A DNA stretch of 55,094 bases from Clostridia bacterium. Lineage in GTDB: Bacteria > Bacillota > Clostridia > Oscillospirales > CAG-272. The translations under genes and the position numbers were made by a program. The DNA lies in the NCBI GenBank assembly GCA_017621695.1, contig JAGASP010000033.1, positions 1 through 55,094 on the forward strand, given 5' to 3'. Under the pieces are notes generated by a model. The model made no database searches and was not told where the DNA came from. It saw only the letters and a list, made by a program, of their open reading frames with translations. Below, in pieces: positions 36,876 to 44,236 of this stretch; position 1 is the first letter of the stretch, and each line of letters begins with the position of its first letter.

Positions 36876-38621
36876 TTATCTGTACTTTCTGCGGATCGTG
36901 ACGTAAATGCCCAGACCGAAGCAGATGAGGGCGGGGATGGCTGCAAAGAGAACGGCTGTGGTGATCAGGCTTCCCTTGGTGAGGGAAGCACCGCCGGCAA
37001 CCACCGCCTCGGCATCCATCGTGTAGTTCTTGAATGCAATGATGTCCAGATTGGCGGGGGCTACCTCACGACCCAGCGCGCGCAGGGTTGCCATGAGAAC
37101 GTCGGCGTTGCCGTAAGCATCCGAGGAGAGCACGGCATCCGACGCAAACTCGGTCGAGCCGATCACCGTCACGAACGAACGGTCCTGCTGGGAGAAATAG
37201 TTGGTCTCCTGGCGAACACGCTCCTCAGAGGTGATGGTCATGAGCTTAAAGTGTTTGGATTCGGTGGTGATCTCGTATTGCTTGCCATTGACCTCCGCGA
37301 CGGCGTTCTGACCGGCCGTGAATACGTCGTTGAAGTAGCGGGTCACACCGTTGCCGTAGTAGGTGCCGTAGCGGTAAGGCTTCTTGTCGGTGGTCGCGGC
37401 GGAGGACATACCGACCGTCAACGTAGAGTTGGGCGTGGTTTCTTCGGGATAGGTGTTGCGGTAGCCCTTGGCCTGCTCAATGGCGGTGGCGTTGGGGAAG
37501 ACGACCTTCGCGGGATACGCGAGACTTCTCATGTCTGCGGTGATGGAGGAGCCCAGACCGTCGGTCGCGTAGGTTGCGAGAGGCGTATAGCCCTCCTTAT
37601 CCAGTTTTTCCACCGTGTCGCGGATGGTGTAGTTGTCCTTTACTCCGTCGGTCGTGGCGCGGGAGAGAACAACGCCCCACTCCTCAAGATATTCCTCCAG
37701 GTTGGGCAGGACGGGAGTCTTGTTGTCCACAAACAGGAGGAAGGAGAAGCAGCCGTCCAAATACTTGTCCAGCTTGTCGATCTCGGAGACGCCTGCTTCA
37801 CCCATGTTGCCAAAGGCGTAGAAATCGGTTTGGGGATCGTAGCAGATGAGCAAACGGCAATCCTCGGGGATGTCCTCTTTTTCAAGGTCCAGATCCTTGA
37901 CAATATAGCCGGATCTTTCTACCAGCAGACGCAGCTCCGAAATCTCCTCCAAATTCTCACCGTGGTTGCTGATGAAGCAGGCGACGGGAGATTCGGCGCG
38001 TGTTACGGCGAGGATGGCGTTGGCAAAGTGCTTTTCGCCGTTATATGCCCACGGTGTTGTGGAGTTTTCGTTGTTGACAAAGAAGTTGGCCATGGAATAC
38101 ACGCGATATTCGGTGCCAAATTCAAAAATGACGTTGGAGGAATAGATGCGCGTCGCGGAGGTCGCCTTGTACTTCTGTACGGCGGAGGGGTTTTTGTTGA
38201 CATTGATGAAGGATACGTTGATCTGATCCTTGAAGGCCTTTTGCAGATGCAGAGCGGTGTAGAGCACGTAGCGCATCTGATCCGAGCCCCAGACGAGGTC
38301 ACGGTCGGCGCAGAAAATGATGTTGACGGTGATGGGCTCCTCGCCGCGAGTCTCTCTCTCGGCGTTGACCTTGTCCACCATGGGGATGGCGTTTTCCTCA
38401 ATGAGCTGCATGAAGGGCTCTGTGGGGGTGTAGAGAGACAGGTGCTTCATGGTGTCATTGGTGTAGCGGTTGACGGATTCGTCGATCTGCCAGATGTTGT
38501 CCTGCCCCAGAATGCTGATGATCAGATTGAGCAGAATGACCGCTACCAGGATCAGAACGGTTACGGTGGTGAAAAGGGTGCGGCGACCCAGACGGCCGGA
38601 GCGATATTCATTGTGTCTCAT
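36876..38621 (-). CDS. GldG-like ABC transporter accessory protein (paralogue B)
   Basis: 581 residues. An N-terminal helix (~15-38), a long external part with the GldG/ABC_transp_aux fold (ITVNIIFCADRD, VACFISNHGEN, DLDLEKEDIPEDCRLLICYDPQTDF, LLFVDNKTPVLPNLEEYLEEWGV) and a C-terminal helix (~555-575) followed by RRKYR. Such proteins accompany gliding-type (GldA/GldF) exporters. It is paralogous to the preceding gene product, whose stop it overlaps by four bases (ATGA); GGAGGAAA lies upstream. Confidence 0.82.
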   Translation of the reverse strand: MRHNEYRSGRLGRRTLFTTVTVLILVAVILLNLIISILGQDNIWQIDESVNRYTNDTMKHLSLYTPTEPFMQLIEENAIPMVDKVNAERETRGEEPITVNIIFCADRDLVWGSDQMRYVLYTALHLQKAFKDQINVSFINVNKNPSAVQKYKATSATRIYSSNVIFEFGTEYRVYSMANFFVNNENSTTPWAYNGEKHFANAILAVTRAESPVACFISNHGENLEEISELRLLVERSGYIVKDLDLEKEDIPEDCRLLICYDPQTDFYAFGNMGEAGVSEIDKLDKYLDGCFSFLLFVDNKTPVLPNLEEYLEEWGVVLSRATTDGVKDNYTIRDTVEKLDKEGYTPLATYATDGLGSSITADMRSLAYPAKVVFPNATAIEQAKGYRNTYPEETTPNSTLTVGMSSAATTDKKPYRYGTYYGNGVTRYFNDVFTAGQNAVAEVNGKQYEITTESKHFKLMTITSEERVRQETNYFSQQDRSFVTVIGSTEFASDAVLSSDAYGNADVLMATLRALGREVAPANLDIIAFKNYTMDAEAVVAGGASLTKGSLITTAVLFAAIPALICFGLGIYVTIRRKYR

Positions 38622-40117
38622 GCGAATTTCCTCCGGATCAGAATGATGAGTCCCGCTGCCAGCACCAGCGTGGTGGGGACTGCCGTCAGGACGACGGTGA
38701 TGTTTCTTGCCTGACGGGTGGTCAGGGTATCGATGGTGGTGTCGTCAAAGGGCTGGCTCTTCATTTGCACGGGAATGTCTGTTTTACCCATGGCACCCAT
38801 AGCGGTCAACAGGAACGCGGCGTTGTCATAGGATGCGGATTGCAGGGTGGTTTCCGTGGCAAACTCAGTAGAGGAGCACACCATAACGTGGGAATTTTGC
38901 GCTTTGTTTTCGGTCAGCGTAATTACGGGGAAGCCGTCAGTTGTGCGCTCGGCGGCACGTCCGCCTGCCCATGCCTCGGCACTGGGGTGGGAGGTCAAGA
39001 GGGTGGTCATGCGGTAGTCGCCCTGGGTATAGCTGTCCTTTCCGTCGGACGTGAAGTCCTTGGCGGGAGAAATGGAGGTGGCGTTGGAGAGACGGAGAGA
39101 GCTGCCCACGCCCTCCATGATCTCGGCGGCTTTTCCGCCCTCGGGAACCTTGCCGAACAGGGTGTAGCCGTCGGTGGAGAGGGCATGGTCCAGGTCGCGG
39201 ATGGCATAGCATTCCTCTACGTTTTCCTCTCCGGTGCGGTGGTCAAAGGTCACACCGCGCTTTTCAAGAAAGCCCTCCAGGTTGGCAAAGCCACCTGCGG
39301 AAAACGTGTCGGCAGATACGAATACCATATAGTTGCCGCCCTTTTCAAGATAAGCCTCCAGCTTGTCGATCTCGGAAAATCCCGAAACGCCGTCAATGGA
39401 GGTAAAGTCCTGCGCGGGGTTGTAGGTTACGAGCAGGTCGCAATCCTCGGGGATGTCAAAGGACAGCGCGTCGAGATAGCTGACGGTGTAGCCCGCATCG
39501 GTCGCGGCGATGAGCAGGGAATAATCGGGGAAGGACTCGCCGTGGTTGACGGTGAAATAAGCCATGGGTGTATCGGAAGAAACAACAGCCTTCATGGCCA
39601 CGGCAAAGCGCTTTTCGCCGTTATAGGCGGTGGGAAGGGTGGTGTCTGCGGCGGAGAAGGTGAAGAAATCCTTCAGGGTGCAAACACGGTGATTGTCTCC
39701 GCTTCTGACGACCACGTCAGTGGAGGCGGTGACACCGTAGGAGCGTGCCTTTTTGGGGTGCTCCCAGACGTTGAGGTAAGAAATGGAAACGCGGTCGGGA
39801 TAGCTCTCGGCCAGCTCGGCGGCAGTTGCGTGCACCATGGCCTGCGTGCCGTCCTCCAGGACCTCCTCTTTTTCGGAGCAAAAGATGAATTCAATGTCCG
39901 CGTCACTCTTGGAGAACACGTATTCGTCGAGATATGCGTAGCAGGTATCCGTGACGGGATAGAGACGGTCAGGGTTCATATTACAGAACCAACCGTAGCG
40001 CATGGCAAGCGCGGTGACGATGGCGTTCGACAGGATGGCCACAGCCAGTACAGCCACTGTCAGAACGATCGAAACGCTGCCGTAGCGCATTTTCTTTTTC
40101 GATGTTATTCTTGGCAT
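38618..40117 (-). CDS. GldG-like ABC transporter accessory protein (paralogue A)
   Basis: 499 residues with the same plan as its neighbour: N-terminal helix (~15-38), external domain (IEFIFCSEKEEVLEDG, MAYFTVNHGES, ALSFDIPEDCDLLVTYNPAQDF, GNYMVFVSADTFS) and C-terminal helix (~475-495) with RRKFA. The two differ enough that they may form a heterodimer; this is inference. It follows the permease gene by 33 bp. Confidence 0.82.
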   Translation of the reverse strand: MPRITSKKKMRYGSVSIVLTVAVLAVAILSNAIVTALAMRYGWFCNMNPDRLYPVTDTCYAYLDEYVFSKSDADIEFIFCSEKEEVLEDGTQAMVHATAAELAESYPDRVSISYLNVWEHPKKARSYGVTASTDVVVRSGDNHRVCTLKDFFTFSAADTTLPTAYNGEKRFAVAMKAVVSSDTPMAYFTVNHGESFPDYSLLIAATDAGYTVSYLDALSFDIPEDCDLLVTYNPAQDFTSIDGVSGFSEIDKLEAYLEKGGNYMVFVSADTFSAGGFANLEGFLEKRGVTFDHRTGEENVEECYAIRDLDHALSTDGYTLFGKVPEGGKAAEIMEGVGSSLRLSNATSISPAKDFTSDGKDSYTQGDYRMTTLLTSHPSAEAWAGGRAAERTTDGFPVITLTENKAQNSHVMVCSSTEFATETTLQSASYDNAAFLLTAMGAMGKTDIPVQMKSQPFDDTTIDTLTTRQARNITVVLTAVPTTLVLAAGLIILIRRKFA

Positions 40118-40150
40118 ATGTGATTTTCCTCTCGTGATTTTTCGGTAAGA

Positions 40151-40897
40151 TCAGGCCCATCTGCGCTTTTCGTACACGCGGATGGTGAGGAAAATAAAGA
40201 CACCGCAGATCGACAGGTAATAGAAGATGGCCGCAAAGTCAAAGAGGCCGTTGGTAAAGTTACCGAAACGGGAATAGACGGAAATCCAGGAGATGATGGT
40301 GCGGAGCCAGTATGCGTCGATGAGGTTGTTGAGAAGGCTCAGGCCGATCATGCCGAAAATCACGGCAATGGTAATAACGGCGGCGGCGAGCTGGTTCTCG
40401 GTCAGAGCCGAGATGAAGGTGCCGATGGCGATGAAGGCCGCACCCAGCAGAAGCAGGCTGACAAGGCAGCCCACGAGCTCACCCGCAACGATACCCGTGT
40501 GGTAGTGCTGGTAGGAGGCACCGCCACGCTCTGCATCGGCAATGACAGCCAGCGGGATAAAGTTGATGCAGGAGACGAGCAGGGTAGAGGTGAACAGGGT
40601 CAGGGCGGCTAAAAATTTGCCGAGCACCATGCCCGTAATGGTCACGGGAGCGGTGAGGAGCAATTGCTCGGTGCGCAATTTGCGCTCTTCGGCAAACAGG
40701 CGCATGGTGAGCAGGGGAATGAGAATGACGAAGGCATACATCATGTACACGAAGTAGACCGTCACGTCGTAGCTGGACTGGAGATAGGTGGTAAAGCAGC
40801 AGATGAGCGCGGCGGCGGCAAGGAAGATGCCGGTGTAGATGTATCCGATGGGATTGATGAAATAAGATTTCAGCTCTTTTTTATAAATGGCCAGCAT
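40151..40897 (-). CDS. ABC-2 type permease (GldF-like)
   Basis: Integral membrane subunit of 248 residues with six predicted helices (~20-42, 58-78, ~100-125, ~140-165, ~175-195, ~215-240). It starts MLAIYKKELKSYFINPIGYIY, the typical opening of GldF-like permeases, and has RLFAEERKLRTEQLLLTAPV, the coupling region. It forms the channel with the ATPase encoded 57 bp upstream. What it moves is unknown. Confidence 0.9.
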   Translation of the reverse strand: MLAIYKKELKSYFINPIGYIYTGIFLAAAALICCFTTYLQSSYDVTVYFVYMMYAFVILIPLLTMRLFAEERKLRTEQLLLTAPVTITGMVLGKFLAALTLFTSTLLVSCINFIPLAVIADAERGGASYQHYHTGIVAGELVGCLVSLLLLGAAFIAIGTFISALTENQLAAAVITIAVIFGMIGLSLLNNLIDAYWLRTIISWISVYSRFGNFTNGLFDFAAIFYYLSICGVFIFLTIRVYEKRRWA

Positions 40898-40954
40898 GGT
40901 GAAAAACCTTTCTTTTGTATTTGGTCTGACAGGGAAGGCAGGAGAAACGGGGGA

Positions 40955-42037
40955 TCATTCTTCGTCCTCGTCGAGTCCGAGCGCGGAGGCTTCGGCGCGC
41001 TTCTGGCCTGCCTGGGTGTAAAGATCCGAGGCGACCTGCGACTCAATGGCAGAGCGAGCGCGGGTCTTTTGGCGGCGGGTGTAACGGGAGGGACCGTCAT
41101 CCGCATCCGACTTGTTGACGACGGTGATGAAGATGTCCTCCAGAGAAAGACCCAACGCCTCGAGGCCAATGAGTGCCCAGCCCTCATTTGACAGCGTAAA
41201 GAAGAGTTTCTTGCGGATATCCACACCGGGGTTGCTTTCGATCATGTAGGTGATGGCATCGCCGTCTCTTTCGGCCAGAGCTTCGCAGTAGGCGACACCG
41301 GGAAGATTTCGCAGGGTGGAGAGCACCTGTGCCTGAGGGCCGCAGATCTTGGCGTTGAAGCGACGATTGTTTTCAATGACACGGGTGATGTTCTCGGTCT
41401 TCTCGTCAGCTACGATGCGTCCCTTGTTGATGATGACGATACGGTCGCAGACGGCCTGCACCTCCTGCAGAATGTGGGTGGAGAGAATGACGGTGTGATC
41501 CTTACCGAGCGAGCGGATGAGGTTGCGGATCTCAATGATCTGCTTGGGGTCAAGACCTACGGTTGGCTCATCGAAGATGATGACTCGGGGATTGCCCACC
41601 AAAGCGCCCGCAATACCCACACGCTGGCGGTAGCCCTTGGAGAGATTCTTGATGACGCGGCGGCGCACGTCCCCGATGTGCACAACGTCACAGACCTCTC
41701 GGATATGCTCGGCGCGGCTGAGCTTGCAGTTTTTGAGGTCGTAGTTGAAATTCAGGTATTCGTCCACGGTCATATCCAGATACAGCGGAGGCTGCTCAGG
41801 CAGATAACCGATCTGCTTTTTTGCGCCCAAGGGGTCGTTCAGCACGTCAATGCCTGCCACGCTGACACGGCCGGCGGTTGAGGACAGATAGCCTGTGAGA
41901 ATATTCATGGTCGTGGATTTGCCGGCACCGTTCGGGCCGAGAAAGCCGACGATCTCTCCATCGGAAATTTCCAGGCTGATGTCGTCCACCGCACAGTTGG
42001 TGCCGTAGTTTTTAACGAGATGCTCAATCTTAATCAT
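40955..42037 (-). CDS. ABC transporter ATP-binding protein (GldA-like)
   Basis: 360 residues. Walker A GPNGAGKSTTMN, Q-loop GYLPEQPPLY, signature LSKGYRQRVGIAGAL, Walker B VIIFDEPTVGLDP, switch His in LSTHIL. C-terminal ~310-360 is a charged tail after the usual ~310-residue length. The start is the ATG at 42037 (AAAGGA 9 nt upstream). First gene of the exporter operon. Confidence 0.95.
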   Translation of the reverse strand: MIKIEHLVKNYGTNCAVDDISLEISDGEIVGFLGPNGAGKSTTMNILTGYLSSTAGRVSVAGIDVLNDPLGAKKQIGYLPEQPPLYLDMTVDEYLNFNYDLKNCKLSRAEHIREVCDVVHIGDVRRRVIKNLSKGYRQRVGIAGALVGNPRVIIFDEPTVGLDPKQIIEIRNLIRSLGKDHTVILSTHILQEVQAVCDRIVIINKGRIVADEKTENITRVIENNRRFNAKICGPQAQVLSTLRNLPGVAYCEALAERDGDAITYMIESNPGVDIRKKLFFTLSNEGWALIGLEALGLSLEDIFITVVNKSDADDGPSRYTRRQKTRARSAIESQVASDLYTQAGQKRAEASALGLDEDEE

Positions 42038-42125
42038 AGGAAAAAATCCTTTCTCCGCGTGGGATGCTCCCCGCGTATTATTCGCGTCTGCCCGTTTTCT
42101 TTGTGCAGACAATACTACATCTTAC

Positions 42126-42131
42126 ATTATA
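42126..42131 (-). promoter_or_regulatory. possible extended -10 promoter of the ABC exporter operon
   Basis: TG-n-TATAAT on the minus strand without a good -35 at the right distance. A TTGACT lies 27 nt upstream, too far. Together with the yicC promoter it accounts for the gap 42038-42351, where I see nothing else. Confidence 0.45.
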
Positions 42132-42255
42132 ACATAATTTTGTATCTAATTTATGAACAGTCAATGCGTATGGGTAAATTCATCGTGATTTTTCGGTGAA
42201 AAAATATGAAAATTCAGGCAGTTGCGGTTATTTTTTAAAAATTTTTTCGTTTCCA

Positions 42256-42284
42256 TTGACAAAGCCTCAAAAATGTTGTAAAAT
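42256..42284 (+). promoter_or_regulatory. sigma-A-type promoter for yicC
   Basis: TTGACA, 17-nt spacer, TAAAAT. Confidence 0.82.
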
Positions 42285-42351
42285 AATATTATCTATGGAA
42301 ATAACCTGCGCTTGGATTGCCGCAAGATGCAGATAAAGGAGACCGAGTATC

Positions 42352-43248
42352 GTGAGAAGTATGACAGCCTTCGGGCGTGCGGTGGGCATCACCGAAACCA
42401 AAGAGATCACCGTGGAAATGAAATCGGTCAACAACCGCTATCTGGACTGGAGCATCCGCTTGCCTCGCAACTATGCGGGACTGGAGGAGCGTGTCAAGAC
42501 CACCCTGTCCGCCGCGGGAATCAGCCGCGGTAAGGTGGATGTCACGGTCACGCTGGCCGACGTGCAGACGGGGGATCGCGCGGGTGTGATTCTGGAGCCT
42601 GACATGGAGGTCGCGCGCCGCTACCTGTTGGCTGCGCAGAAAATGGAAGCCGAGCTGGGGATCCCCAACGACTTGGCAGCCTCCCGTCTTTTGACCCTGC
42701 CGGGTGTTATGGTGCCCGTCAAGGAGGAGGCCTTGGACGACGATGCCGTCTGGGCCATGATTTTACCCGTTCTGATCGAAGCTGCTACGCAGTTTATTGC
42801 CGCAAGAGAGCGCGAGGGCGAGCGGCTTTCCTACGACCTCTTGCAAAAGCTCGGCGGTATCCGAGAGATGACCGCGACGCTGGCGGCAGCGACCGAGGCG
42901 AATATTTCGGGCTACAGAGCCCGCTTTGAGGAGCGTCTGAAGAACGTTATGGACGATCACGGGCTCATCCTCGACGAAGGCCGCGTCATAACCGAGTGCG
43001 CGATTTATGCCGATCGTGTTGCCATTGACGAGGAATTGGTGCGTCTCGGCTCGCATTTCGATGCGTTGGAGGCGCTGTTTGCATCCAAGGAATCCGTTGG
43101 CCGCCGCATTGATTTTATGCTCCAGGAAACCAACCGTGAGGTCAACACCATTGGCTCCAAATGCTCGGATGCCGATATGGCGCGCACGGTAGCGGAGATC
43201 AAGAGCGAGCTGGAAAAGATTCGCGAGCAGATTCAAAACATTGAGTAA
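42352..43248 (+). CDS. yicC: YicC family endoribonuclease
   Basis: 298 residues; the family includes RNases linked to small-RNA turnover. N-terminal RSMTAFGRA and VEMKSVNNRYLD, C-terminal RIDFMLQETNREVNTIGSKCSD are the family signatures. The start is a GTG at 42352, 10 nt after AAAGGAG, matching the normal MRSMT beginning. First gene of the yicC-remA-rpoZ run. Confidence 0.94.
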   Translation: MRSMTAFGRAVGITETKEITVEMKSVNNRYLDWSIRLPRNYAGLEERVKTTLSAAGISRGKVDVTVTLADVQTGDRAGVILEPDMEVARRYLLAAQKMEAELGIPNDLAASRLLTLPGVMVPVKEEALDDDAVWAMILPVLIEAATQFIAAREREGERLSYDLLQKLGGIREMTATLAAATEANISGYRARFEERLKNVMDDHGLILDEGRVITECAIYADRVAIDEELVRLGSHFDALEALFASKESVGRRIDFMLQETNREVNTIGSKCSDADMARTVAEIKSELEKIREQIQNIE

Positions 43249-43400
43249 CCGCGTGAAAGTAAAGCGATCCCACTCCGAAGTAAACTGTTTCACGCATAAT
43301 TCACCCTAAACATGGGACCCGACCCATGTTTGTCGCCGGCGACACGGGCGAATTGCAAGGTGTATCATTATGCCGCTGACAGCGGCGGAAGGAGAAACAT
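43249..43400 (+). repeat. hairpin-rich spacer upstream of remA
   Basis: Four consecutive inverted repeats: GCGTGAAA / TTTCACGC (about 43252-43295), AAACATGGG / CCCATGTTT (43308-43331), the perfect 14-bp palindrome TGTCGCCGGCGACA (43331-43344) and GCCGCT / AGCGGC (43372-43386), the last ending at the remA ribosome site. It resembles the palindromic intergenic repeats of gut Clostridia; a regulatory leader of remA is also possible. Confidence 0.55.
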
Positions 43401-43685
43401 ATGAAATTCATCAACATCGGATACGGAAACATGGTCGCCGTGGAACGTGTGGTGACGTTGGTCAGCCCTGATTCCGCGCCTGTTAAGCGTTTGATTCAGG
43501 ATGCCAAGGATGACGGCAGAATCATTGACGTTACCTGCGGCAGAAAGACCCGTGCGGTGGTCATTACCGACTCAGAGCACGTGATTCTCTCTGCACTGCA
43601 GACCGAAACCATTGCCAACCGCCTCAACAACAGCGATTCTGACACCGTGGATACGGATGCTGAGGAAGAAGAAGCCGCAGAATAA
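43401..43685 (+). CDS. remA: RemA family (DUF370) transcriptional regulator
   Basis: 94 residues. RemA activates extracellular-matrix and osmoprotection genes in B. subtilis by binding DNA as a ring-shaped oligomer. Core 1-75: [18 protein letters not shown] and [13 protein letters not shown] are characteristic. A Glu-rich tail of ~18 residues is added. AAGGAG is just upstream. In Bacilli and many Clostridia gmk follows; here rpoZ follows directly. Confidence 0.95.
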   Translation: MKFINIGYGNMVAVERVVTLVSPDSAPVKRLIQDAKDDGRIIDVTCGRKTRAVVITDSEHVILSALQTETIANRLNNSDSDTVDTDAEEEEAAE

Positions 43686-43736
43686 GAGCGGTACCCCATT
43701 TTGTAAAATTATCTGTCTATATAAGGAGAAGCAATT

Positions 43737-44174
43737 ATGATCTACCCCACCATCAACGACCTGAGCAAGGGCGAGTACAACCGCTATGAGATCGCGCTGG
43801 CGACCGCAAAGTGCGCCCGCATGATCACCAACGAGTATGCGCATCAGCGCGAGGAGGCCGAGAGTGCCGCCGCCGCCAAGGAGACCGACAAGCCCGTCAA
43901 CGCCCTCATCGACAAGGAAGTGCGTGACGAAAAGGCGGTCAAGATCGCCATCAGCCGCATTTATGCAGGCAAGTATCACATCGTACACAAGGATCCCGCC
44001 GAGCAGGAGAAGGCAGAGCTGGAGATCCTCGAGGGCTTGCGCCGCAAGTACGACGAAATGTACGAGTATCCCAGCATGAGCTTTATGAAGGACGCTGACG
44101 AGGATGCCGCAGAGGACGAAGACCTCGATGCCGATATCGACGAAAGCGCGGATGAAGATTCCGAGGAAATCTGA
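43737..44174 (+). CDS. rpoZ: DNA-directed RNA polymerase omega subunit, extended
   Basis: Omega stabilises beta' in RNA polymerase. The conserved parts are NRYEIALATAKCARMI and EKAVKIAISRIYAGK. At 145 residues it is about twice the usual length, with a Lys/Glu-rich helix and a strongly acidic C-terminal tail (from ~115). AAGGAG precedes the ATG. Confidence 0.9.
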   Translation: MIYPTINDLSKGEYNRYEIALATAKCARMITNEYAHQREEAESAAAAKETDKPVNALIDKEVRDEKAVKIAISRIYAGKYHIVHKDPAEQEKAELEILEGLRRKYDEMYEYPSMSFMKDADEDAAEDEDLDADIDESADEDSEEI

Positions 44175-44182
44175 TGAGCCAA

Positions 44183-44208
44183 GCTGTGCCCTTTTTTCGG
44201 GGCACAGC
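44183..44208 (+). terminator. hairpin after rpoZ
   Basis: GCTGTGCCC / GGGCACAGC, 9-bp perfect stem, followed by ATTTCTAT; weak T run. It lies between the rpoZ stop and the priA ribosome site and so argues against an earlier priA start at 44174. Confidence 0.6.
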
Positions 44209-44236
44209 ATTTCTATATCCGAAAAGAGGTGACTCT

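Noticed and set aside
44174-44236. Earlier priA start overlapping the rpoZ stop
   Set aside because: It would read through a stable hairpin and lacks a ribosome site; the GTG at 44237 has both a good site and the family start.
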